A model generated the notes under the pieces. That model did no database searches. It was given only the letters and a program-made list of their open reading frames with translations, and had not been told where the DNA came from. 64,000 bases of DNA, taken from NCBI GenBank assembly GCA_016235245.1, contig JACRLO010000019.1:48692-112691 (forward strand), in the 5' to 3' direction. The stretch is from Nitrospirota bacterium. Lineage in GTDB: Bacteria > Nitrospirota > Thermodesulfovibrionia > Thermodesulfovibrionales > UBA6898. This document shows positions 25,467-33,983 of the stretch, one piece after another. The number at the start of each line of letters is the position of its first letter. Position 1 is the first letter of the stretch. Position numbers and translations under genes: made by a program.

Positions 25467-26252
25467 GTGATACTGTACGGCATTGTATTTATCTTTGGTG
25501 CGCTTATCGGTTCGTTTCTGAACGTATGCATATACCGGATGCCGCGTGACCGTTCGATCGTATGGCCCTCGTCGCGCTGCACGTCCTGCAGTAATCCTAT
25601 CAGACCTTGGGACAATATACCGGTGCTCAGTTTTCTGCTGCTGGGAGGCAAGTGCCGGACCTGCAAGGCCCCCATATCTTTTCGGTATCCGCTTGTTGAG
25701 GCGCTGAACGCTTTCTGCTATGTTTTTCTTCTCTGGAGATTCGGGCCTGACTGGCCGCTTCTGATCTACGCGCTGTTTTGCTCTGCGCTTATTGTCATAA
25801 CCTTTATCGATCTTGATTTCCAGATCATACCTGATCGCATTTCTCTTCCCGGCATACCTCTTGGCCTGCTTGCCGGCTCGCTCATCCTGCCGGATCCGTT
25901 TATGCGGGCGGATGCGCTCGGATGGAGAGCGTCGTTCATCGGCGCTGCATCAGGGTTCCTTTTTTATTATTCCATTGCCTTTGCCGGAGAGAAAATATTC
26001 AAGAAAGAGGCAATGGGCGGAGGCGACATCAAAATGATGGCCATGGTCGGAGGATTCCTGGGATGGAAGGGCGTAATTCTGACGACCTTCCTCGGCAGTT
26101 TTTTCGGGTCGATCATCGGCATCTTCATGATGCTCTTTCGGGGAAGAGAAAAGGGCAGTCAGATACCGTTTGGTCCCTTTCTTGCGCTTGGAGCGGTGAT
26201 TTCGCTTTTCTTCGGTCAGGAGATCATTATCTGGTATCTGTACCGGAGATGA
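25467..26252 (+). CDS. pilD: Type IV prepilin peptidase / N-methyltransferase (A24 family)
   Basis: 261 residues, polytopic inner-membrane protein. It has the N-terminal GALIGSFLNVCIYR motif and the two zinc-type CxxC pairs (C38/C41 and C63/C66) of the methyltransferase loop. The two aspartate motifs of the A24 peptidase also show (FIDLDFQIIPD and GGGDIKMMAM). It cleaves and N-methylates type IV pilin and type II secretion pseudopilin precursors. The GTG start directly follows the coiled-coil gene. No pilin genes are in the window. Confidence 0.93.
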   Translation: MILYGIVFIFGALIGSFLNVCIYRMPRDRSIVWPSSRCTSCSNPIRPWDNIPVLSFLLLGGKCRTCKAPISFRYPLVEALNAFCYVFLLWRFGPDWPLLIYALFCSALIVITFIDLDFQIIPDRISLPGIPLGLLAGSLILPDPFMRADALGWRASFIGAASGFLFYYSIAFAGEKIFKKEAMGGGDIKMMAMVGGFLGWKGVILTTFLGSFFGSIIGIFMMLFRGREKGSQIPFGPFLALGAVISLFFGQEIIIWYLYRR

Positions 26253-26279
26253 GCATGACGGGATGCATGATGCGCTGAC

Positions 26280-27384
26280 ATGAACTTCCAGTATATCCAG
26301 ATAACCCTTATCATTTCCGTTGTCCTGATGTTTGTTATTCTCGTTTTTTTTGTGGTAAAGCAGATTCTTGCGTACCAGAAAAAGCGGGATGAACAGGAAA
26401 ACCGCGAGAGGACCCAGATTACCTTTGTTGTCGATACCTTCCATGATCTTATGTCCAGCCCTCGACATTCTTGAGCTTAACGAAGATGACGTGATCGGAA
26501 AGCCCTGCAGAGAGATATTTCGGAGTCCCATCAGGGAGATGATAGAAGAAAGAAGAGTGGTTGTGCGCGCAGAAACGGCATATACCTGCTCCGGCGGAAA
26601 GCGGCTCTGGATCGGTCTTGCGCTTTCACCGCTGAGAGACAGCACCCAGGCTGTCATCGGCCACCTCCTTGTCTTTACCGACCTGACAGAACTGAAGGCC
26701 TTTCAGTCGCAGAAGGAACTGCGTGACCGGCTCTCGACGCTTGGGGAGATGTCTGCAGGCATTGCCCATGAACTCAGAAATCCGATGGCGGTCATTTCCG
26801 GCTATACCAGGATACTGTCGAGAAAGGCTGACGATTCCCTGAAGCCTGCGGTAACCGCAATCAACAAGGAAGTCGATGTCATGAATCGGATCATAACCGA
26901 CTTTCTCACCTTTGCCCGTCCTGCGGATCCGGTTTTCGGCAGAGTCGATCTTGCTGCGTTGATAAAGGGTTGTGTCGAGGCCATTGAAGAGACTGCGCAG
27001 AAGATCAGCATAACGGTCTTGATTTCAGACGTGCCGATGATTAAGGCCGACGAGGTCTTTATGCGCCAGGCGATCTCGAACCTGCTTCAGAATGCGGTTG
27101 AGGCAATGCCGGATGGCGGCAAGATCGCATTCACCTGTGCTCAGGACACGGAGTGCGTCCTGTTGACCATGTCAGATACAGGCCACGGCATACCGGAGAA
27201 CATTATGGACAAGATATTCCTGCCCTTTTACACAACCAAGGAGCGTGGCACCGGCCTGGGTCTTGCCATTGTGCATAAGATCATCGTCTCCCATGGAGGT
27301 ACCATCAGGGCTGAATCTTCACCTCAGGGCACGGTCTTTACCCTGGCCCTTCCTAAAGAGACCGCAGTCATTTGTCCTTCGTAA
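26280..27384 (+). pseudogene. Membrane sensor histidine kinase broken by deletion/frameshift
   Basis: From the ATG at 26280 a transmembrane anchor (ITLIISVVLMFVILVFFVV) and linker (QITFVVDTFHDLM) can be read, then the frame stops at 26474. The kinase continues in another frame from about 26465 with PALDILELNEDDVIGK (end of a PAS domain). It goes on with the H-box GEMSAGIAHELRNPMAVISGY, N-box QNAVEAMPDGG and G-boxes DTGHGIPE and GTGLGLA, ending at 27384. A linker and most of the PAS domain (about 60-80 residues) seem to be missing at the junction. It is either a pseudogene or an assembly or sequencing artefact. Confidence 0.75.
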
Positions 27385-27455
27385 CCCTGGCCTTTACGGT
27401 CAGAGGCTGAAACCGTCAACAGGGATCCGGCAGAATTTCCTGAAGCCTGACTTAA

Positions 27456-27485
27456 TGGACATCATTACCGCTATTGCCTTATAAT
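27456..27485 (+). promoter_or_regulatory. Promoter of the TonB receptor / peptide / radical SAM group
   Basis: TGGACA (27456-27461), 18 bases, perfect TATAAT (27480-27485). It sits 28 bases before the TTG start of the receptor gene and is the only good promoter seen for the group. Confidence 0.65.
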
Positions 27486-27512
27486 TCACAAAAAACACAG
27501 GGGAGGGTTATT

Positions 27513-29387
27513 TTGAGAACAAGGGCCTTCAGATTCATTGTATGCATTATGTTCATGCTGTCCACGTCCATTGCCGTTTTTGCTCAATCAGCGACTGAAA
27601 AGACCTTCCTGAGCCTCTATTTTACAGAGGATGAATTGACGGTCGTCTCTGCAACGCGGAGTCTCAAGTCTATCGATCGCATTGCTGAAAATATCTCGGT
27701 CGTGACCCATGAAGAGATAGAACTGATGAATGCCCATACGGTTGCGGATGTTTTAAATTCGGTCAATGGGCTGCAGGTATCATTTTTTGGCTCCAGCCCG
27801 GGCAATATTGCGCTTGCCCAGATTCAGGGGTCTGATCCGCGTCATGTTGCAGTGTTCCTGGATGGTGTGCCGCTGAACAATTTAAGCAATAATCTCACAG
27901 GATTGGAGATGCTCCCGGTCCAGCATATCGAAAAGATTGAGATAATCAAGGGTCCTGCCTCTTCAGCATGGGGTTCTTCATTAGGCGGCGTGGTAAACAT
28001 TATCACAAAATCTGCATCAGACAAGGTCAGCGGTACGCTCTCGGCCTCATACGGTGAGCGCGAAACCAGTGATCTCAGGGCGGAGATAAGCGGCAGGAAA
28101 GATGCCTTCGGCTATTATGTAGCAGCCGGAAGACTTGAGACAGACGGCTTTCGTCCCAACAACGATACCCTTAACAGGAACATCTATACAAAACTGTCGT
28201 TCGATCCAGCGTCTAACACCCGGATACTTTTCTCCCTGCTCTATGGCGAGACCTTGCGGGGGGAGTATGTTGATACTGACTGGGGCGAATATGGCAAAAA
28301 ACAGAACAAGCTGCTGGTTATGAATCTGTCACTGAATACGGCGCTAAGCAAGGAGTCCGACCTTGCAGTCTCCATATGGTCATATGATAATCGTGAAAAG
28401 GAGTTCGTCTATCAGCTAAGCGACAGCAGCCTGATTTTTACGGGGCAGAACAGAGACAAAAAATACGGGGCAAGCGGAAAGTTTACCTGGCGACATGAAA
28501 ACCATGCAGCGGTTATGGGTGTTGATTATGAAAAGGGAACATTATGGTCATATGTCATCGAAAATGAAAAGCAGTCAATAGAAAAACGGGCTGTATACGT
28601 CAATGATACCATGACCCTCGGAAAGTTTTCCGTGACCCCGGGACTGAGGTATGACAATACGGATACAAATGGTAATTTCCTCAGTCCCAGTCTTGGAGCG
28701 ACATATGACCTTGGCAAGAAGACGTTGCTGAGGGCCTATATTGCGCGCGGGTTCAGCATCCCTCCGCTGAGTTTTACCTTTCTTAATGAAACAGCTGTAG
28801 GTTGGAAGGGCAATCCTGATCTGAGAGTGGAGAAAGTTATGTCCTATCAACTGGGCATCGAAACCGGGGTATTGGAGTATCTCTGGCTGAAGATTGCGGC
28901 CTTCAGGCATGACGTGAAAGACGGGCTTGTGCCTGAGGAAGGGACGGACGGTCTCTGGTCGTTTATCAATAAGGACAAACTCAGAAGGCAGGGGGCAGAG
29001 ATCGAGATGAGGACTCAGCCTGTTTACCATATGACCCTGCATGCCGGTGCAACCTATATTCAGACAAAGGACAGTGATACCGGAGAAGTAATTAAGGATG
29101 TGCCAACAAGCTCCTATGTGGTTGGACTGCAGTACGACGACAATAAAACCTTTAGGGCACTCCTTCAGGGAAGGTATATATGGTGGAATTCTGATGCATT
29201 CTATCTGGCTAAATACAGTTCTATGATCTTTGACCTGAACATGATCAGGACCATCTATCAGGCAAAGGGAAGCAAAGTTGATCTTTTCCTGACAGGCCAC
29301 AATATCTTCAATGGTTCACAGTATTCGGACTCCTGGTATAAAAACTCTGCGCGCTGGATCGAGGCAGGGTTGCGCTACAGGTTTTAG
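27513..29387 (+). CDS. TonB-dependent outer-membrane receptor
   Basis: 624 residues from a TTG start behind GGGGAGGG. The signal peptide (MRTRAFRFIVCIMFMLSTSI up to about residue 25) is followed by a plug domain (about 40-155). The plug has VVSATRSL, the VFLDGVPLNN loop and the KIEIIKGPASSAWGSSLGGVVNIITK-type turn. A long beta-barrel then ends in the aromatic GLRYRF expected of outer-membrane proteins. The ligand is unknown. Just downstream are a small Cys-Cys peptide and a radical SAM maturase, so import or sensing of a metal or peptide product is possible. Confidence 0.92.
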   Translation: MRTRAFRFIVCIMFMLSTSIAVFAQSATEKTFLSLYFTEDELTVVSATRSLKSIDRIAENISVVTHEEIELMNAHTVADVLNSVNGLQVSFFGSSPGNIALAQIQGSDPRHVAVFLDGVPLNNLSNNLTGLEMLPVQHIEKIEIIKGPASSAWGSSLGGVVNIITKSASDKVSGTLSASYGERETSDLRAEISGRKDAFGYYVAAGRLETDGFRPNNDTLNRNIYTKLSFDPASNTRILFSLLYGETLRGEYVDTDWGEYGKKQNKLLVMNLSLNTALSKESDLAVSIWSYDNREKEFVYQLSDSSLIFTGQNRDKKYGASGKFTWRHENHAAVMGVDYEKGTLWSYVIENEKQSIEKRAVYVNDTMTLGKFSVTPGLRYDNTDTNGNFLSPSLGATYDLGKKTLLRAYIARGFSIPPLSFTFLNETAVGWKGNPDLRVEKVMSYQLGIETGVLEYLWLKIAAFRHDVKDGLVPEEGTDGLWSFINKDKLRRQGAEIEMRTQPVYHMTLHAGATYIQTKDSDTGEVIKDVPTSSYVVGLQYDDNKTFRALLQGRYIWWNSDAFYLAKYSSMIFDLNMIRTIYQAKGSKVDLFLTGHNIFNGSQYSDSWYKNSARWIEAGLRYRF

Positions 29388-29398
29388 GCAGACTATCA

Positions 29399-29413
29399 CC
29401 CCCTTTCAGGGGG
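29399..29413 (+). repeat. Small hairpin after the receptor gene
   Basis: CCCCCT and AGGGGG form a 6-base stem with a tiny loop 12 bases after the receptor stop and just before the peptide's ribosome site. There is no T-run, so it may stabilise or process the mRNA of the downstream peptide rather than terminate. Confidence 0.35.
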
Positions 29414-29440
29414 ATACATTGTCGTGACGGAGGAATGAAC

Positions 29441-29584
29441 ATGGCGACTCCAACAAAGAAGGCTGCAACAAAGAAGACAGCAACAAAAAAGCCGGCAGCT
29501 AAGACGCTCAGTAAAGGGACAACAAAGAAAGCTGCTGTAAAGGCCGGTTGTTGCCCTGGCGGCATGGGCAGTGCAAAACGATAG
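29441..29584 (+). CDS. Candidate RiPP precursor peptide, Lys/Ala/Thr-rich with CCPGG core
   Basis: 47 residues: MATPTKKAATKKTATKK, a second Lys/Ala/Thr-rich part, then VKAGCCPGGMGSAKR at the end. The ATG at 29441 is seven bases after GGAGG (GACGGAGGAATGAAC); an ATG two codons earlier is possible. The only cysteines are the adjacent C37-C38 in a Pro/Gly-rich tail, the place where a core peptide would be. A radical SAM/SPASM gene follows 59 bases later. The low-complexity basic leader recalls histone H1-like tails, so a DNA-binding peptide is the other reading. The gene is too short for routine ORF calling. Confidence 0.65.
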   Translation: MATPTKKAATKKTATKKPAAKTLSKGTTKKAAVKAGCCPGGMGSAKR

Positions 29585-29602
29585 CAAATAGTTTATCTCA
29601 GG

Positions 29603-29637
29603 ACTGAAAGAAGGAGGGCTCAAGCCCTCCCTCTTTC
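29603..29637 (+). promoter_or_regulatory. Long hairpin between peptide and maturase genes
   Basis: GAAAGA-A-GGAGGGCT pairs with AGCCCTCC-C-TCTTTC around a two-base loop, giving a stem of about 14 pairs with one mismatch. It lies directly before the maturase ATG at 29644. The tail is only pyrimidine-rich. It could lower read-through into the maturase so that the peptide is made in excess, and it hides an AAGGAGG in the stem. Confidence 0.55.
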
Positions 29638-29643
29638 TACTGT

Positions 29644-30954
29644 ATGCAACTTTCCAAATACTGCAAAATCTATAAGTCAGAAAAAACTGCCGATACCCTT
29701 ATCCTGTTTTCCACTAAAAACGCTGCCATAGCTGAACTGCCGGAATCGCTCCTGCAGCGCATCAACAAAAACAAGTCAATTCCCGATGCTGATGAAAAAC
29801 TTCTGAGGCGGCTTGGGTTGCTTGCTGCTGATCCTGAAAAAGAGAAGAAGCGGGTGATGAGATATATCGACGAGGTAAACAGGATCAGCAGGACACTGAA
29901 CATCAAGCTCGTGATGAACCTTGACTGCAACCTCGACTGCAGATACTGCTTTGAGGGCACACGAAAAGGAAAATTCTATCTCTCAAAATCTTGCGCTGAT
30001 GATTTTATCTCATTTGTTCGGAGCAGGGTAGTCAGAGCAGAAAAAATGGGCTGCGGATTTGAAGATATTGTAATCACGTTTTACGGAGGCGAGCCACTGC
30101 TGAGCAAAGAGATGATCATCTCTATTGCCCAAAGACTGAAGGCCCTTGCGGGGAAGTCGGGCATAACGTTTTCATTTTCCCTTATGACGAACGGCACGCT
30201 TCTGACAAAAGCGACTGCCCTTGAGCTGAAGAAACTTGGTCTTAAAGATGCCTGTTTCACGCTTGACGGGTTGCCGGACAATCATGACAGATACCGGCCA
30301 TTCAAGGGCGGCGCTGGCAGCTTCAGCATAATCCTGAAGAATATGAAAGAGACGTGTGATGTCGTCAGCATAGACCTCGGCGGCAACTATACAAGGGAAA
30401 ACTACAGGCACTTCCCTGCCCTCTTAGACCTGCTTATGGATAAAGGTCTGACTGCTGAAAAAATACCATCACTGAGTTTCTACCCGATAGTCGCCGAATC
30501 TGCTTCTGTCATGCCGGACTTTCATGAGGGGTGTGTCTCAATTAACGAGCCGTGGCTGGCAGAGGCAGGAATGTTTCTGAGGGATGAAATACTGAGAAGG
30601 GGTTATTCAACCGGCCGGGTTCTGCCGTCAATCTGCATGATGGAACAGCCGAACAATATGGTAATGAACTACAACGGCGACATCTACAAATGTCCGGGCC
30701 TGATCGGCAGGCAGGAGTATAAGGCCGGGGACATCTGGAAGGGGATTGGGGACTATCATGTCTCTCATCATTTAGACAACTGGAATAATGAAAAATGCCT
30801 TGGATGTGAATATCTGCCCTTATGCTTTGGCGGCTGCAGGTACATGAAGCTGGTGCGGGACGGCAATATGGACGGCATTGACTGCAAAAGACCCTACCTG
30901 GAAGCAACACTCGAAAAGGCCGTGATGCAGGACATCAGGTACGGCCAGTTATGA
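29644..30954 (+). CDS. Radical SAM/SPASM peptide maturase
   Basis: 436 residues. After an N-terminal region of about 85 residues (MQLSKYCKIYKSEK) comes the radical SAM cluster motif CNLDCRYC (C95, C99, C102), then YGGEPLL and a TIM-barrel core. The C-terminal SPASM region (about 330-414) has seven cysteines, including GDIYKCPG (C350), CLGC (C385, C388), C394, C398 and C414, enough for two auxiliary Fe-S clusters. These enzymes cross-link or epimerise small ribosomal peptides. The start of the protein resembles the 'geopeptide'-type maturases of Geobacter, from memory. No PqqD-like chaperone or transporter gene is adjacent. No Shine-Dalgarno is visible. Confidence 0.88.
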   Translation: MQLSKYCKIYKSEKTADTLILFSTKNAAIAELPESLLQRINKNKSIPDADEKLLRRLGLLAADPEKEKKRVMRYIDEVNRISRTLNIKLVMNLDCNLDCRYCFEGTRKGKFYLSKSCADDFISFVRSRVVRAEKMGCGFEDIVITFYGGEPLLSKEMIISIAQRLKALAGKSGITFSFSLMTNGTLLTKATALELKKLGLKDACFTLDGLPDNHDRYRPFKGGAGSFSIILKNMKETCDVVSIDLGGNYTRENYRHFPALLDLLMDKGLTAEKIPSLSFYPIVAESASVMPDFHEGCVSINEPWLAEAGMFLRDEILRRGYSTGRVLPSICMMEQPNNMVMNYNGDIYKCPGLIGRQEYKAGDIWKGIGDYHVSHHLDNWNNEKCLGCEYLPLCFGGCRYMKLVRDGNMDGIDCKRPYLEATLEKAVMQDIRYGQL

Positions 30955-31066
30955 AGCAGTGCTATGGGTTATTTCCAGAGCAAAGCATAAAGAAGTATGC
31001 TATGATCTGCTGATGGTATGGCTGTCTGAATTGGAGGATTAGGGCGGCCTTTATAACCGTCTATTT

Positions 31067-31996
31067 ATGAGGGGGACATTGTTTAAGGGGTCATTTATTT
31101 CATTGACGCGACGGTTTATCAGAATCCTTCCGGCTCTGATAATCATTCTCCTGATGTCTGCGACTTCCCGGGCCAGTGATGTACTTGTCCTGAAGTCTTC
31201 CGACATCAAGCCGTATCAGGAAGCACTGGAAGGCTTCAAGCGGACCTGCAGATGCACGATAACGGAGTTTTTGCTTCGCGATGCGCGGGGTGAGCTTGCC
31301 AACAAAGCGGCTGAAATTCATGCGCGGGCTATTTTTGCCGTCGGTATGGATGCCCTGAGTGAGGCTCAGGCAATAACCGAAATGCCTGTCGTCTATGCAA
31401 TGGTGCCGTCCCATCCTGCTTCTGCCAGGCAGAACATATCTGGTGTGAGCATGCGCATCCCGGCAGAAAAGCAGCTCGCCGCCATGGTCAGGATATTGCC
31501 TGGTGCGAAGAGGATCGGCGTTGTCTATGACCCGAAGAATTCCGACGGGTTGATGCATGATGCACTGAGGGCTGCAAAGGAGCAGAACCTTGAGTTGATC
31601 CTGAGCACGGTTCAGGGGTTGGGTGAAGTTCCGTCCCGGATCGACGGCATGAAGAACCGGATTGATTTCTTCTGGATGCTGCCGGATACGACCGTGATTA
31701 ACCCCGAGACCCTGAACCATCTCTTTTTCTTTTCATTTCAGAATAAAGTGCCTATCTTTTCCTTCTCGAAAAAATTCGTTGAGCAGGGGGCTGTTGCGGC
31801 GCTGAGTATTGACCCTGTGGACGTCGGTGCACAGGCAGGAGAAATTATGCAGAAGCAGCTTTCAAAAGCAGATTCGTGGCCGAGGCTTCGACAGGATGTC
31901 CGAAAGCCGCTTCTTATGATCAATAGAAGAATTGCCGCAAAAATGGATGCCAGGCTTGGTGCGAACGTCCCCGAGGGCGAGTATGATGTCAGATAG
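31067..31996 (+). CDS. Periplasmic substrate-binding-like protein (ABC_sub_bind family)
   Basis: 309 residues. An N-terminal signal or anchor (about 15-36, ILPALIIILLMSATSRAS) leads to a two-lobed periplasmic fold of the PF04392 type (LRDARGEL, MPVVYAMVPSHPAS, AKRIGVVYDPKNS). There is no ABC permease or ATPase gene nearby. Instead the gene overlaps a sensor kinase gene at its 3' end, so the protein probably presents a ligand to that kinase. The start is uncertain: the best purine-rich site (GGAGG) is 28 bases upstream of the ATG. Confidence 0.82.
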   Translation: MRGTLFKGSFISLTRRFIRILPALIIILLMSATSRASDVLVLKSSDIKPYQEALEGFKRTCRCTITEFLLRDARGELANKAAEIHARAIFAVGMDALSEAQAITEMPVVYAMVPSHPASARQNISGVSMRIPAEKQLAAMVRILPGAKRIGVVYDPKNSDGLMHDALRAAKEQNLELILSTVQGLGEVPSRIDGMKNRIDFFWMLPDTTVINPETLNHLFFFSFQNKVPIFSFSKKFVEQGAVAALSIDPVDVGAQAGEIMQKQLSKADSWPRLRQDVRKPLLMINRRIAAKMDARLGANVPEGEYDVR

Positions 31997-33983
31997 GCCG
32001 GGTATGTTCGGCAGGATGCTCCACTATGCCAGTGGGTATCGTGAGAGTTTTGCGGGAAAACTCTTCATCTCGGTCGCTGCCATTGCGCTGCTAATTTTTT
32101 GTCTGATCTTTGCATTCGATTACTGGTCGGAAACCAGGACCATGAGGCAGAACATAAGTAACAAAGGAAGACTGCTTTCTTCTATCCTCGCCAAGAATGC
32201 AAGGACCGGCGTTTTTGCCGAAAATCAGGACATGCTGAGGGCTGCGTGCGAGAGCATCACACAGAGCAGTGACGTGCTCGCGATCAGGATCAGCGATATC
32301 AATGACCGTCTGCTGTATGAATATAAAAAAGACGGCATTTCTGAAGATGAGTTCAAGGGTCTTCCTGCGGGCAGGGACATGAAAGCCCTACAGGACAGAG
32401 GAGAAAAGATCTTCATGATACCGGGGAAGAAGGTCTATTTATTTTCTGCGCCGATCATCATCGAGAGGGCTTATCAGGCTGAAGGCCTCTTCTATTCTGA
32501 TGCGGGTGATGCTGCCATGCAGAAGGATTTGATCGGATATCTCTATCTTGGGCTGAACAGGGCCTATCATGAGAAAAGGCTGAAAACGGTGCTTATTACC
32601 GACGTCACGGTCGCGGCGCTGATTCTCCTGTTGGCGGGAAGTCTGATTTTCTGGCTTGCGCGAAAGATGACGCGGCCGCTTGTCAGTCTTGCCGAAGCAG
32701 TCAGGTCCTTTGGCAAAGGCCAGCAGTTCAGTGCAGTCACCGTTAACAGTCGGGATGAGGTCGGTAAACTCGCCGAGGCTTTCAGCGCCATGACCGACTC
32801 TCTGCAGCATAAGGAGGCGGAGCGGCAGCGCATGGAGTCACAGTTCAGACAGGCGCAGAAAATGGATGCGGTCGGTACGCTGGCCGGCGGTATAGCGCAT
32901 GACTTTAATAATATCCCCAGTGCCATCATCGGATTTGCCAATATTATGAAGATAGGCATGGAAAAGGACGACCCCGCAATGGGACAGGTGGACCATATCC
33001 TGTCAGCTTCGGCGAGGGGGACGTCACTGGTGCAGAGCCTGCTTGCCTTCAGCAGGCAGCGGATAATCGATCCGAAGCCGGTCAGCGTGTCGGAGATTAT
33101 TACCTCAATGGAGAAGATCCTGAAGCGGCTTATCAGGGAAGATATCGCTTTCAGGATCGAACTCTCGGAGGAAGACCTTGTGGTGATGGCAGATGCAGGA
33201 CAGATTGATCAGGCGCTGATGAACCTCTGCACCAATGCGAGGGACGCTATGCCGGATGGCGGGGTGCTTACACTTGCCACCCGACGGGCAAGGCTTGAGG
33301 AGAATTTTTTTAGAGATTACGGGACTGCCAGGCCGGGCATGTATGCTGTTATATCCGTGGCAGATACCGGTCTGGGCATGAACAAAGAAACGCTCAAGAA
33401 GATCTTTGATCCCTTCTTCACGACAAAGGAGGTTGGCAAGGGCTCAGGCCTCGGACTGTCGACCGTCTATGGGATCGTAAAACAGCATGGTGGCTATCTT
33501 GACGTTGTGAGCGAAGAAGGCGAGGGAACGGCTTTCAATATGTATTTCCCTCTGCTTCAGACCAGTGTTGAAAAGGAAAAAGAGAAGAAAGCGGCACTGC
33601 TCACGAAGGGCACAGAGACTATTCTGGTCGCCGAGGACGATGAAGATGTGAGAATCTACATTACGGACATCCTGACGATCTTCGGATACAAGGTTATCGC
33701 GGTCACGAACGGTGATGAGGCGGTGGATGCCTTTGTCGCCAACCAGGGGATCGATCTGCTTCTCCTTGATGTAGTCATGCCGCGGAAAAACGGCAGGGAA
33801 GCCCTTGAGGCAATACGGCAGACTGCTCCCGATATCAAGATCCTTTTTCTGAGCGGATATCCTGCTGAAGCGATCGGCAAAAAGGGGATCATCGATAAGG
33901 GGTTGAATTATATCAGCAAGCCGGTTACACCGGAAGCACTTCTGCCTAAGCTGCGGGAAATCCTCGACCATAAACCGTACTAA
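31983..33983 (+). CDS. Hybrid sensor histidine kinase with periplasmic domain, HAMP and receiver
   Basis: 666 residues. The ATG at 31983 follows GAGGGCGAG and overlaps the preceding gene by 14 bases. Transmembrane helices at about 29-50 and 208-228 enclose a periplasmic sensor region. A HAMP domain follows, then the phospho-acceptor motif GGIAHDFNNIPSA, an HATPase domain (DTGLGMNKE, GSGLGLS) and a C-terminal receiver (VAEDDED, LLLDVVMPR, and a late SKPV lysine). The upstream binding protein is the likely sensing partner. No dedicated downstream regulator is encoded. Confidence 0.92.
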   Translation: MMSDRPGMFGRMLHYASGYRESFAGKLFISVAAIALLIFCLIFAFDYWSETRTMRQNISNKGRLLSSILAKNARTGVFAENQDMLRAACESITQSSDVLAIRISDINDRLLYEYKKDGISEDEFKGLPAGRDMKALQDRGEKIFMIPGKKVYLFSAPIIIERAYQAEGLFYSDAGDAAMQKDLIGYLYLGLNRAYHEKRLKTVLITDVTVAALILLLAGSLIFWLARKMTRPLVSLAEAVRSFGKGQQFSAVTVNSRDEVGKLAEAFSAMTDSLQHKEAERQRMESQFRQAQKMDAVGTLAGGIAHDFNNIPSAIIGFANIMKIGMEKDDPAMGQVDHILSASARGTSLVQSLLAFSRQRIIDPKPVSVSEIITSMEKILKRLIREDIAFRIELSEEDLVVMADAGQIDQALMNLCTNARDAMPDGGVLTLATRRARLEENFFRDYGTARPGMYAVISVADTGLGMNKETLKKIFDPFFTTKEVGKGSGLGLSTVYGIVKQHGGYLDVVSEEGEGTAFNMYFPLLQTSVEKEKEKKAALLTKGTETILVAEDDEDVRIYITDILTIFGYKVIAVTNGDEAVDAFVANQGIDLLLLDVVMPRKNGREALEAIRQTAPDIKILFLSGYPAEAIGKKGIIDKGLNYISKPVTPEALLPKLREILDHKPY

